NCBI GenBank assembly: GCA_016873435.1
Contig: VGXF01000002.1
Span: 124,001-188,000 of the forward strand
DNA length: 64,000 bases
Direction of reading: 5' to 3'
Source of the DNA: Nitrospira sp.
Lineage (GTDB): Bacteria > Nitrospirota > Nitrospiria > Nitrospirales > Nitrospiraceae
The translations under genes and the position numbers were made by a program. Below the pieces are notes generated by a model. That model was given only the letters and a program-made list of their open reading frames with translations. It made no database searches and was not told the origin of the DNA. Below are positions 33,983 to 42,311 of this stretch, one piece after another; positions within the stretch are counted from its first letter, which is position 1, and each line of letters begins with the position of its first letter.

Positions 33983-34450
33983 TTATCCGCCGTGAGTGCC
34001 GATGTTCTTCGCGCCCAATTTCTCCAGCCAGGCGTCCAGTGAATTGCCCCCCCGCTGCTGCAGCACATCCGCCGTGACGAAAATCGGGCTGCCGGCCCGC
34101 AGCGCCAGCGCGATCGCATCGCTTGGCCGCGCGTTCACCGTCCGTTCCGCGCCCTGCGACGCCAGGTGAATCGTAGCGAAGTAGGTGTTGCTCTTCACGT
34201 CCGTGATCACGACCCGCGCGACCGTCAGGTTCAGGTGCTCCACCAAGCTGCGGAGCAGGTCGTGGCTCATGGGGCGCGGCGTCGGCGCCTCGTCTAGCGC
34301 CAGCTTGATTGCGTTGCCCTCTGCGGCGCCGACCCAGATCGGTAGGATCTGCGCGGTACGCTCGTTCCGTAAAATCACGATCTGCGTCTCGGTGTTGGGG
34401 TCAGTTACGACCCCGTACACCGTCAATTGTGTCAGTCCGTTCGATTCCAT
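33983..34450 (-). CDS. DUF151 bifunctional nuclease family protein, copy 2
   Basis: 155 residues from the ATG at 34450; a longer frame to 34561 lacks family similarity. Family features: VILRNERTAQILPIWVG, PRPMSHDLLRSLVEHL, NARPSDAIALALRAGSPIF. The family is named for nuclease activity reported for plant and Thermotoga members; bacterial roles are poorly known. It follows the other DUF151 gene in the same direction. Confidence 0.9.
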   Translation of the reverse strand: MESNGLTQLTVYGVVTDPNTETQIVILRNERTAQILPIWVGAAEGNAIKLALDEAPTPRPMSHDLLRSLVEHLNLTVARVVITDVKSNTYFATIHLASQGAERTVNARPSDAIALALRAGSPIFVTADVLQQRGGNSLDAWLEKLGAKNIGTHGG

Positions 34451-34566
34451 GCCGTACCTGCACCTACCGACGGCCCGGAGGCCGCGACATCCTGCACACG
34501 ATGTCCCAAGGAAGACGGAATTTCGATGGCGTTCGAGGAGGCCGCGGGAGGGCAGGGCCACTCACG

Positions 34567-35022
34567 TCATGTCTCGGACTTTCCAAAATCTTCCGGCTTG
34601 AGATTGGCCAGCCACTGATCCAGTTCTTCCGAGGCCTGTTGCTTCAGCACCTCTTCGTTCGCGAAGATCGGCGCGTTTGTGCGTAGAGCCAGGGCGATGG
34701 CGTCGCTAGGCCGCGCATCCACGACGTATTCCGAATCCTCATACATCAGATGGATCTTGGCGTAATAGGTGTTCTCCTTCAAATCTGAGATGACCACGCT
34801 GATCACCTTGGCGTCCACCACATCTAGCACGGCCTTCATCAGATCGTGTGTCATGGGACGGGGCGTTGTGACCTCTTCGAGTGCGAAGCTGATTGAGCTA
34901 GCCTCCGGTTTGCCTACCCAGATGGGCAGCATCTCGGCGTTGTCCTCGTCCTTTAAAATCACGATAAACGTGTTGTTGTAGGGGTCAAACATCAGACCCC
35001 TGACTTTCATTTGTGCAATCAT
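34567..35022 (-). CDS. DUF151 bifunctional nuclease family protein, copy 1
   Basis: 151 residues if started at the ATG at 35022, where CGAGGG lies upstream; a GTG at 35067 is possible. Same family pattern as copy 2: FIVILKDEDNAEMLPIWVG, TTPRPMTHDLMKAVLDVV, DARPSDAIALALRTNAPIF. Tandem paralogues suggest an old duplication with separate roles or a heteromer. Confidence 0.9.
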   Translation of the reverse strand: MIAQMKVRGLMFDPYNNTFIVILKDEDNAEMLPIWVGKPEASSISFALEEVTTPRPMTHDLMKAVLDVVDAKVISVVISDLKENTYYAKIHLMYEDSEYVVDARPSDAIALALRTNAPIFANEEVLKQQASEELDQWLANLKPEDFGKSET

Positions 35023-35112
35023 GGACGCGGCGGTCCCTCGCGTAACACCATGAGAATTCAGCGCCACTGTAGCATTTGATTTTCTAATTTGTCAACGAAA
35101 CGGAAGGCCGTT

Positions 35113-35895
35113 TTAGACTGGTGAGTCAGGCAGCGTGGCGGCATCGAAAGCATGTCCGGTGTGGTCCGGCGAGGCACCGCGAGTCAGGCGGAGCAGGGCC
35201 TCGGCCGTGACCGACGGGTCTTTCAATTTGCTGCGATCCTCGTGCGGGAAGGCCTGTGCCCGCATTTTCGTGCGCGTGCCGCCGGGATTGTAGGTCATGA
35301 CGCAGACATTAAAGGGGCGAAGTTCATCGGCGAGCACTTGCGACAGACCTTCCACGCCGAATTTGGAGACCGCATAGGCTCCCCAGCCGGCCCGGCCGGC
35401 GCGTCCAACAGATGAAGAGACCGTGATGATGCAGCCGCGATGGCGGCGCATCATGGCGCGCGCAACTTCCTGCGTGATGACAAAGGTGCCAGTTAAGTTA
35501 ATGCGCAGCACGTTGAGCCAGGGGCGAAGCGGATAGCGTGTCAGCTGAAGCATCGGCCCGAGGATGCCCGCATTGTTGATCAGAACATCAATGTGGCCAT
35601 AATGTTTCAAAACAGCGCGGACCAGCGCGCGGGCGTCCGATGGTTTGCCGGTATCGGCTCTGCGAACAAAGACCTGGCCGCCGGAGGCGGCGAGGGTCTT
35701 GTGCGTCGCGCGGAGCTCCGAGGCGGTACGGGCGCAGATGGCCACCCGGAAGCCGGCCTGTGCAAACCGCGTTGCGGTCGCGCGGCCGATGCCGCGTCCG
35801 GCGCCAGTGATGAGCGCAACTGGAGTATTGTTGTGGAAAGCGACGCTAGGAGGCGTGGGGAGGCGTCGTACGCGGGATGCACGGAGGCGTGCCAT
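35113..35895 (-). CDS. SDR family oxidoreductase
   Basis: 260 residues. Short-chain dehydrogenase: ALITGAGRGIGRATA binds NAD(P), LINNAGILGP, TVSSSVGRAG with the catalytic Ser, and YAVSKFG with Tyr and Lys. Substrate unknown. About 20 extra residues precede the core. It follows the YggX-like gene with a 1-base gap to its possible longest frame and shares its direction. Confidence 0.9.
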   Translation of the reverse strand: MARLRASRVRRLPTPPSVAFHNNTPVALITGAGRGIGRATATRFAQAGFRVAICARTASELRATHKTLAASGGQVFVRRADTGKPSDARALVRAVLKHYGHIDVLINNAGILGPMLQLTRYPLRPWLNVLRINLTGTFVITQEVARAMMRRHRGCIITVSSSVGRAGRAGWGAYAVSKFGVEGLSQVLADELRPFNVCVMTYNPGGTRTKMRAQAFPHEDRSKLKDPSVTAEALLRLTRGASPDHTGHAFDAATLPDSPV

Positions 35896-35896
35896 G

Positions 35897-36169
35897 TTAC
35901 TGCGGACGGAAATTCTCCTGCACCTTGGATGTGTCGACGGCGTCGCTCATTTTTAGAAAAGACCGCATGTGCTTTTTGATCATCTCACGCCCGCTCTCGT
36001 CGCCCAGATTGATATGGTATTCATTGATGACCATGACCCGCATGTTTTCCCATTCTTTCCAACAGGGCTGGCAGATCTTGGATTTAATCTCAGTTTCCAG
36101 CTTGCCCATGAAGAGGGGGGCGGTGATGGGCTCTCCGGCTTTCTCGCACTTGACGCACTGCACGGCCAT
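35897..36169 (-). CDS. YggX-like Fe(II)-trafficking family protein with two CxxC pairs
   Basis: 90 residues from the ATG at 36169. The family line is clear at VMVINEYHINLGD and at KKHMRSFL, which match the LINE-x-x-LN and final helix of YggX, a small protein linked to iron and oxidative-damage protection in enterobacteria. Unlike E. coli YggX it has QCVKCEK near the start and ICQPCWKEW where YggX has SKEAW, so four Cys in two CxxC pairs could hold a metal ion. Function here is inference. Confidence 0.75.
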   Translation of the reverse strand: MAVQCVKCEKAGEPITAPLFMGKLETEIKSKICQPCWKEWENMRVMVINEYHINLGDESGREMIKKHMRSFLKMSDAVDTSKVQENFRPQ

Positions 36170-36294
36170 GGATGTACCTCCGCAATAGACTGGGCACGGC
36201 AGCATTCTAGCACCGGCGTTCGGCGAAAGAAAAGTGTCGGCGTTGCTGGTTGACGCTGCGGGGTGATCATGTTAGGTAAAGGCGCGCGTGACAA

Positions 36295-36381
36295 GCCCGG
36301 ATGGCGGAACTGGCAGACGCGCCAGACTCAAAATCTGGTTCTCGCAAGAGAGTGGGAGTTCGATCCTCCCTCTGGGCACCA
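36295..36381 (+). tRNA. tRNA-Leu (anticodon CAA)
   Basis: Acceptor GCCCGGA pairs with TCTGGGC (one G-U). The anticodon stem-loop CCAGA-CTCAAAA-TCTGG gives CAA. A long variable arm and an encoded CCA are present. Confidence 0.96.
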
Positions 36382-36517
36382 CGCCGAGCTTGCTAAGCCG
36401 CAGTGGAATTTGAGGTTTAGCCGGTGGTGAGGCTGCGGAGAGCCCCTCACTAACGGCTTGAATTGGGCTCTGCCTTCAGCCCCCCAGTGGTTGTGCCTTG
36501 CGTCCTGATAATACTCC

Positions 36518-36546
36518 TTGACATGGTTAAAGAGGTGTCCTATAGT
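36518..36546 (+). promoter_or_regulatory. Near-consensus sigma-70 promoter
   Basis: TTGACA, 17 bases, TATAGT: the best promoter in the window, 84 bases upstream of the ATG at 36630. AAGGAGG precedes that start, so the gene is probably strongly expressed. Confidence 0.85.
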
Positions 36547-36629
36547 GCCCTCGTTTTAAACAAACTTTAGGGTTGAATTTGTCGTACCTCTTAATCCCTT
36601 TATCGTTTAACTCACCAAGGAGGCAGCAC

Positions 36630-37373
36630 ATGCGTAACGTGTTGGCACTGGGAGCTGTGATTATTTTGATCGGCTCCGTGAGTGTGGTCAATGCCCAGGA
36701 GCGTCTGCAGCAGGGGGCTGCTGGGTCTTTTGGTGTCGGTAACAGCGTCGGAGATATCTCCGGCAGCCCGGGCCGCACCCAGGCGTTTGATCGGAACGCG
36801 TTTCTGGACCGGCTCTCGCAGGCGGAGACGATTTACGGGCGCGTGATAGGGGTCGATATCCCTGGTCGCAAGCTCCACTTGGAAGGCGGCGGCAGTTCCC
36901 ATGATGAAGGCCGGGCTGGCACCGGGTCGATGAATTACCGTACTGCCTACTTGGACGAGAAAACCAACATGGAGCAAATCAAGACACTCGAGTCCGGTGA
37001 TGACGTGACGCTCCAGGTGTTCGAGGAAACCACCGCAAGTCAGCCGTTCGGCACCGGTCGTAAGATGGTGCGCGAAGTGACCGTCCTCCGCGGCACCGAG
37101 GTGCTGGCCGGTTTCGGTGGCAGAGGTCAGCGTCCGAATCCATCGACGGAACGCGCCATCAATACGAATTCAGGCTCAACCCACGGCGGTGTGGTTGGAC
37201 AGGTGCTCCCGGGCGCAGTAAAGGGCGGCTCGGTCCACACCGCGATCGGCGATTTTACGGGCGCGGCGCCCTGCTGGAATTGCGCGCCGCAGCCAGGCTG
37301 GGGCGACAACGGTAATTCGAACGTGTCCGACTATGGAAAGGATACGGCGAACCCGAACCTGGTCAAGCAGTAA
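36630..37373 (+). CDS. Secreted protein of unknown function, probably highly expressed
   Basis: 247 residues with a signal peptide (VLALGAVIILIGSVSVVNAQ, AxA-like site). The middle (ETIYGRVIGVDIPGRKLHLEGG, then MEQIKTLESGDDVTLQVFEE) resembles small beta-barrel domains found in periplasmic proteins that bind or shield ligands. Both sides are Gly/Asn/Ser-rich, and a CWNC pair lies near the end. It has its own strong promoter and a clear terminator, so it is a single-gene unit. No family recognised. Confidence 0.8.
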   Translation: MRNVLALGAVIILIGSVSVVNAQERLQQGAAGSFGVGNSVGDISGSPGRTQAFDRNAFLDRLSQAETIYGRVIGVDIPGRKLHLEGGGSSHDEGRAGTGSMNYRTAYLDEKTNMEQIKTLESGDDVTLQVFEETTASQPFGTGRKMVREVTVLRGTEVLAGFGGRGQRPNPSTERAINTNSGSTHGGVVGQVLPGAVKGGSVHTAIGDFTGAAPCWNCAPQPGWGDNGNSNVSDYGKDTANPNLVKQ

Positions 37374-37395
37374 GCACTGCCCGCGCGTGAACAAG

Positions 37396-37436
37396 AATTG
37401 GGGGTGGCTGGAAACAGTCGCCCCCAATTTTTTTTA
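37396..37436 (+). terminator. Strong rho-independent terminator
   Basis: AATTGGGGGTGGCTG, loop GAAA, CAGTCGCCCCCAATT with one G-U, followed by a run of eight T. It closes the 36630 gene. Confidence 0.92.
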
Positions 37437-37481
37437 TGGACACGCATTGCGCGTGCAGCGGGCGCCTGTTACGATGCGCGC

Positions 37482-37757
37482 GTGGCAGACCGGACGCAGC
37501 AGAGTTTGAAGACTGACGGCGTGGCGCCCGACGCGGAGTTGGATTTGCGCGGGGTGATCTGCCCCTATAATTTTGTCAAAACCAAGCTTAAGCTGGAAAC
37601 GATGCAGGGCGGTCAGGTGCTGGCTGTCATGCTTGACGGCGGCGATCCCATTCGCAATGTGCCCCGTAGCGTGAGTGACGACGGCCATGCCGTGCTGCGC
37701 CAGGATCCGGTCGAGAATTGCTACCGCGTGCTGATTCGAAAACGCGCCGACCGCTAG
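37482..37757 (+). CDS. TusA-family sulfurtransferase-like protein
   Basis: 91 residues from the GTG at 37482; the upstream part of the frame is written in the terminator and is not coding. The core ELDLRGVICPYNFVKTKLKL has the Cys-Pro of the TusA active site, followed by LAVMLDGGDPIRNVPRS. TusA-type proteins carry persulfide sulfur for tRNA thiolation, Moco or sulfur metabolism; which one is not shown. It ends four bases into the convergent rsmI-like gene. Confidence 0.85.
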   Translation: MADRTQQSLKTDGVAPDAELDLRGVICPYNFVKTKLKLETMQGGQVLAVMLDGGDPIRNVPRSVSDDGHAVLRQDPVENCYRVLIRKRADR

Positions 37758-38467
37758 GGTTTTCTCCGCAACACGCGTCGTCGGGGGGCGCGAGCCTGTG
37801 CTCCCTCGATCACCAGCGTGACATCGCCCTCAAGTCTTTTCATTCCAGGCATGCGGGTCAGTTCGGCGACGGCTCCGCGGAGGATCTGCTCCCGCACCGT
37901 CGTGAGATTGGCGGCCACTATGGCCCGACGGGTTTTCATCACCGAGCATAACTCTGTGAGGGTGCGGGTGAGCTGGTCTGGTGTGACAAAGCAGACCAGT
38001 GTCTGCGGAGCGCGCCTCCAGTGCCGAAATAGACGTTTTCGGTGAAGAGGCGAAGCGGGGAGCTGTCCGAGAAAGCTGTACGCATCTCCTGAAAACGCCG
38101 ACACCGACAGCGCGGCTGCGATGGCGGATGGGCCGGGAACGGGCGCGACGGGAAGTCCGCGCCTGGCGGCGGCGTCAATCAGAAAGCGGCCCGGATCAAC
38201 GATAACAGGTGTGCCGGCGTCCGAGACCAGCGCGATATCCTGTCCCTCCTCAAGCCGCCGGAGCAGTATCGGTGTTTTCTCCTCCTTGTTGTCGTTTTGG
38301 TAGCTCGTCAGCGGCGTGTAGATTCTGTGTGGAGCGAGCAAGGCCTGTGTGCACGAGGGATTCTCAGCGGCAATACTGGAGACTGAGCGGAGAAGCTGTA
38401 CCGCGCGGGGAGAGAAATCCCCGGCATTTCCAATCGGTGTGGCGACGATATAGAGGGTGCCGGCCAT
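37754..38467 (-). CDS. RsmI-like tetrapyrrole-methylase-fold protein, divergent
   Basis: 237 residues. Overall RsmI line-up: LYIVATPIGNAGDFSPRA, ALVSDAGTPVIVDPG, VPGPSAIAAALSVS, YSFLGQLPA. RsmI 2'-O-methylates C1402 of 16S rRNA. Several signature sites are changed: AAEDTR reads AAENPS, ISDPG reads IVDPG, ESPHR reads VTPDQ and ARELTK reads AANLTT. This may be the true RsmI of a diverged lineage or a paralogue with another substrate. Divergent from the NUDIX gene by about 84 bases. Confidence 0.75.
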   Translation of the reverse strand: MAGTLYIVATPIGNAGDFSPRAVQLLRSVSSIAAENPSCTQALLAPHRIYTPLTSYQNDNKEEKTPILLRRLEEGQDIALVSDAGTPVIVDPGRFLIDAAARRGLPVAPVPGPSAIAAALSVSAFSGDAYSFLGQLPASPLHRKRLFRHWRRAPQTLVCFVTPDQLTRTLTELCSVMKTRRAIVAANLTTVREQILRGAVAELTRMPGMKRLEGDVTLVIEGAQARAPRRRVLRRKP

Positions 38468-38551
38468 GCTGCGGCGATCCTACTCCCGGACGCAGGGCGA
38501 AGTCGATGAACTCGTGCGGTATCCCCAGCTGTGCTAGGATTCGCAGCGGCG

Positions 38552-39094
38552 ATGCGTGATACCTCCGTTCTAATTGAGCCGCATGATGAGTGGAGCAAGG
38601 GGAACTATTCCTTTTGTCCCAAGTGCGGGGGTTCGCTCGACCGACGTTCGGTTAAAACGTCGGAGCCTCCACGGTTGGTTTGCCAATCCTGCCGGTTTGT
38701 CTTTTTCCTCGATCCGAAAGTGGCTGTCGGGACTATCATCCGCTACGACGGGCGTCTTGTGCTGCTGAAGCGCGGGATCGAGCCAGCCTATGGGAAGTGG
38801 GTGTTTCCGGGTGGATTTGTCGATCGCGGCGAGCGGGTCGAGGATGCCGCTGTCCGTGAGACAAAGGAGGAGAGCCATCTGGATATCCGGCTTACCGGCC
38901 TGTTGAACATTTACTCCTATTCAGGCCATCCAGTGATCATCATCGTCTTTACGGCTGAAGTCGTCGGAGGTGCTCTGGCGGCGGGCGATGAGACGCTGGA
39001 CGCGGGGCTATTCACGCCTGCCGATATTCCTTGGACTGCACTGGCCTTTCCCAGTACTGCGCAGGCTTTACGCGAGTATTTGACCAAAGGGTAG
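38552..39094 (+). CDS. NUDIX hydrolase with N-terminal zinc ribbon
   Basis: 180 residues from the ATG at 38552. A zinc ribbon (FCPKCGG, then VCQSCRF) is followed by the Nudix box GGFVDRGERVEDAAVRETKE, continuing as ESHLDI; a Ser stands where the pattern usually has Gly. The layout resembles NADH pyrophosphatase (NudC) and related ADP-ribose hydrolases, but it lacks the full NudC length, so the substrate is open. Confidence 0.9.
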   Translation: MRDTSVLIEPHDEWSKGNYSFCPKCGGSLDRRSVKTSEPPRLVCQSCRFVFFLDPKVAVGTIIRYDGRLVLLKRGIEPAYGKWVFPGGFVDRGERVEDAAVRETKEESHLDIRLTGLLNIYSYSGHPVIIIVFTAEVVGGALAAGDETLDAGLFTPADIPWTALAFPSTAQALREYLTKG

Positions 39095-39118
39095 CCGGCA
39101 AGCATTCCACGCCTTTCC

Positions 39119-39148
39119 TTGACGGGCCTGTTTTTCTAAGTCTATAAT
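39119..39148 (+). promoter_or_regulatory. Sigma-70-type promoter of the heme operon
   Basis: TTGACG, 18 bases, TATAAT, 55 bases upstream of the first gene of the heme run. Confidence 0.75.
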
Positions 39149-39202
39149 TCGGATAGTGTCCCAAGTGCCAATTTCTTCTGAAAAGTTGCGAGGATAGACA
39201 GC

Positions 39203-40000
39203 ATGACCGCAGTCTTTTTTATGGCCACAATTGCTCTTTATCTTGGGGGAATGGCCTTTGCGTTTGCCTACCTATCTCGGCGCGAGGAGACGCTGTCAAA
39301 GATCGCGTTCGGTGTGACTGGCGTTGGATTTCTGATGCACACGGTGGCGCTGGTGGCTCATATGATGGAAGCTGGCGCAGTACCGCTGACCAGCCTGCAC
39401 GCGGCCCTCTCGTTTTTTGCCTGGTCGTTGGTGCTGGTGTTCCTGTGGGCCGACATCCGGCACCGCATCCATGTGATGGGTTCGTTCCTGCTGCCGATTG
39501 CGCTGCTGTCACTAGTGTGGGCGGCAGCGTTGCCCAAGGAGGCCACGGCACCCATGCTCACCACCGTCTGGGTGCATGTAACGCTGAGCATGCTGGGGAC
39601 CGTCGGATTTGCCGTGGCCTTTGCGGCCGGGCTGATGTACGTGATCCAGGATAGTCTGCTCAAATCGAAACAGTTCAACGTGCTCCATTCGAAATTGCCT
39701 CCGTTGGATTTTCTCGACCATCTCAATCAACTGGCGATTGTGACGGGGTTCCCGTTGCTCACGCTCGGTATCATTGCGGGCGCCCTGTCGGCCGAGGTGG
39801 CCAAGGGCTCCTATGTCAGTTGGAATCCAGAGCAGATCTGGGCGCTGGTCACCTGGGCCTTCTACTTTATCGTGTTGATGGGGCGTATGACGGTGGGCTG
39901 GCGAGCCAAGCGGGCGGCCTACCTGACGATCATCGGTTTCGGCGGTGTGGTGTTGACGCTCGTCGGCGTGGTGTTAAAGAGCCACGGGGTAGCGCTCTGA
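39203..40000 (+). CDS. CcsA/HemX-type cytochrome c assembly protein
   Basis: 265 residues, about eight transmembrane segments. The Trp-rich motif of heme-handling CcsA/CcmC proteins is reduced but visible (WNPEQIWALVTWAFYF), with conserved His at HTVALVAHMM and VWVHVTLSM. Genes of this type next to hemA are often called hemX. It could help heme export or adjust HemA levels. It precedes hemA by seven bases. Confidence 0.88.
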   Translation: MTAVFFMATIALYLGGMAFAFAYLSRREETLSKIAFGVTGVGFLMHTVALVAHMMEAGAVPLTSLHAALSFFAWSLVLVFLWADIRHRIHVMGSFLLPIALLSLVWAAALPKEATAPMLTTVWVHVTLSMLGTVGFAVAFAAGLMYVIQDSLLKSKQFNVLHSKLPPLDFLDHLNQLAIVTGFPLLTLGIIAGALSAEVAKGSYVSWNPEQIWALVTWAFYFIVLMGRMTVGWRAKRAAYLTIIGFGGVVLTLVGVVLKSHGVAL

Positions 40001-40007
40001 GTTAATC

Positions 40008-41360
40008 ATGCAGATCATTGTCGTCGGACTCAGCCATAAAACCGCGCCCGTTGAAATCCGCGAGAAGCTCTCGGTGCCGGAGAGCCGCTTGGATGAAGCG
40101 CTGGGTCGTCTGCGCAGCTACGCAGGCATCAAGGAGGGATTCCTGCTGTCGACCTGCAACCGCGTCGAAGTGTATGCCGTGGTGGACGGTGTCGATGAGG
40201 GCCACGCCCGCATTCAGGAGTTTTTTTCAGACACCCACCTGTCCCTGTCGTCCGAACAACTGATGCCACACCTGTACTGGTATGCCGGTGATCGGGCGAT
40301 CGGGCATCTGTTCCGTGTCGCCTCCAGTCTCGATTCAATGATCGTTGGGGAACCGCAAATTCTCGGTCAGTTGAAGGATGCCTTTGAAGTGGCGCTCAAT
40401 CACAAGGCCAGCGGAATCGTACTCAACAAGCTGGTCCGCAAGGCGATTTCGGTGGCTAAGCGCGTGCGCACGGAAACCAGGATCGCCGAGACGGCGGTCT
40501 CCGTGAGCTACGCGGCGGTTGAGCTGGCGAAGAAAATCTTTTCCAATCTGAACGAGAAAACGGTGCTGCTGGTGGGGGCAGGTGAAATGGCCAAGCTGGC
40601 GGCACAGCACCTGGTGGATCAGGGCGTCCGCCGCGTGCAGATCACGACTCGAGACGCTGGGAGCGCGATGGAGCTGGCGCGGCGGTTTAATGCCTCCTCG
40701 ATTCCCTTCGAGCATTTCCGGCGCGAGATGGCCGAGGCCGACATCGTGCTCTGTTCGACCGGCGCGGCGCAATATCTCATCGGCGTCGAGGATGTGCAGC
40801 AGGTGATCCATCGCCGGAGAAATCGGCCGATTTTCCTTATCGACATTTCCGTGCCACGGAACATCGATCCGGCCGTGAAGGACATCGATAATGCGTTCCT
40901 CTTCGATATCGATGACCTGCAGACGCATGTCGAGCGCAACCTCGAAGAACGGCGGCGCGAAGCGGCCAAGGCCGAAGCCATGGTGGAGGAGGAAGTCGGT
41001 CAGGTGCTCGACTGGCTGAAATCACTCGAGGTGACACCTACGATCGTAGCGCTGCGGAACCGGGGTGAGGAGATCAAGCGGGCCGAGGTGGAGAAGGCGC
41101 TAGCGCGTCTGCATCAGCTCTCTGACCAGGAGCGGAGCGTGGTGGAGGGGTTGGCCTCCGCTATTGTGAACAAGCTGTTACACGGGTCGTTGGTCACGCT
41201 GAAAACGGAATCAGCATCCAGTGGCGGAACGATGTTTGTCGAGGCGGCGCGGCGCTTTTTCGGATTAGACGATAAACCGCAGGCGGGCGCGGACGAACCG
41301 GACGAGGCGACGGCCGGCAAACCATCCGGGCACCGTGCCGCGGGCGAGCGGAAGGACTAG
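40008..41360 (+). CDS. hemA: Glutamyl-tRNA reductase
   Basis: 450 residues. First committed step of C5 heme synthesis. LSTCNRVEVYAV has the catalytic Cys; GLSHKTAPVEIRE and VLLVGAGEMAKLAAQHL (NADP site) are typical. A hydrophilic tail of about 30 residues ends the protein. Operon: ccsA/hemX-hemA-hemC-cobA/hemD-CBS-hemB. Confidence 0.97.
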   Translation: MQIIVVGLSHKTAPVEIREKLSVPESRLDEALGRLRSYAGIKEGFLLSTCNRVEVYAVVDGVDEGHARIQEFFSDTHLSLSSEQLMPHLYWYAGDRAIGHLFRVASSLDSMIVGEPQILGQLKDAFEVALNHKASGIVLNKLVRKAISVAKRVRTETRIAETAVSVSYAAVELAKKIFSNLNEKTVLLVGAGEMAKLAAQHLVDQGVRRVQITTRDAGSAMELARRFNASSIPFEHFRREMAEADIVLCSTGAAQYLIGVEDVQQVIHRRRNRPIFLIDISVPRNIDPAVKDIDNAFLFDIDDLQTHVERNLEERRREAAKAEAMVEEEVGQVLDWLKSLEVTPTIVALRNRGEEIKRAEVEKALARLHQLSDQERSVVEGLASAIVNKLLHGSLVTLKTESASSGGTMFVEAARRFFGLDDKPQAGADEPDEATAGKPSGHRAAGERKD

Positions 41361-41369
41361 GCGGCGGTT

Positions 41370-42308
41370 GTGGCTGCAACCAAGCGTTCGCTGGTGCTGG
41401 GTACGCGCGGAAGTCGTCTCGCCATTTGGCAGGCCGAGTGGGTGCAGGCCAGGCTCATGGAGCTTGCGCCGGATGTCACGGTCACGCTGAAAAAAATTAA
41501 AACATCCGGAGACAAAATTCTGGATGTGCCGTTGGCCCAGATCGGTGGCAAGGGACTCTTTGTCAAAGAAATCGAAGAAGCGCTACTGAGCCGCGAGATT
41601 GATCTGGCCGTGCACAGCATGAAGGATATGCCGACCGTGCTACCGACGGGGTTGGATATTGTCGGTGTGCCCCCGCGAGAGGATCCCCGAGACGCCTTGA
41701 TCGGACGGGAGGGGTGGACGCTGAGCCGGTTGCCGCAGGGCGCGAGAGTTGGGACCAGCAGTCTCAGGCGACAGGCGCAGTTGCTGCGCCGACGGCCGGA
41801 TCTGAAGATCGAGATGTTGCGCGGCAATCTCGATACGCGTCTCAAGAAACTGCAGGCCGGCGAGTTCGATGCGATTGTACTAGCATCAGCCGGACTCAGA
41901 CGGCTGGGATGGGCGGAGCAGATTACAGAGTATCTGCCGTTTGAAGTGAGTCTGCCGGCGATCGGACAGGGCGCGCTGGGCATTGAGGGGCGCACGGATG
42001 ATGCGGTTGTGCGAGGGATTGTCTCTAAGCTGGAGCATGTGCAGACCAGACTGGCGGTGACGGCTGAGCGGGCACTGTTAGACCGGCTGGAGGGCGGCTG
42101 CCAGGTCCCGATTGCGGCGCATGCAACAATCGCGGATGAGCGGTTGCGGCTGGAGGGTCTAGTGGCGAGCCTGGATGGAAAACACGTCGTGCAGGATCAC
42201 ATTGCGGGATCCACGGCGCAGGCACAGGAGCTGGGCCGGCAGTTGGCGGAGCAATTGCTGAACCAGGGCGGCAAAACAATTCTCGACGAGATTTACGGGA
42301 GAGCGTGA
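41370..42308 (+). CDS. hemC: Porphobilinogen deaminase (hydroxymethylbilane synthase)
   Basis: 312 residues from a GTG start. LGTRGSRLAIWQAEWV at the N-terminus, KDMPTVLP, GTSSLRRQAQLL, and EGGCQVPIAAHA with the Cys that carries the dipyrromethane cofactor. Nine bases after hemA. Confidence 0.97.
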   Translation: MAATKRSLVLGTRGSRLAIWQAEWVQARLMELAPDVTVTLKKIKTSGDKILDVPLAQIGGKGLFVKEIEEALLSREIDLAVHSMKDMPTVLPTGLDIVGVPPREDPRDALIGREGWTLSRLPQGARVGTSSLRRQAQLLRRRPDLKIEMLRGNLDTRLKKLQAGEFDAIVLASAGLRRLGWAEQITEYLPFEVSLPAIGQGALGIEGRTDDAVVRGIVSKLEHVQTRLAVTAERALLDRLEGGCQVPIAAHATIADERLRLEGLVASLDGKHVVQDHIAGSTAQAQELGRQLAEQLLNQGGKTILDEIYGRA

Positions 42309-42311
42309 GGC

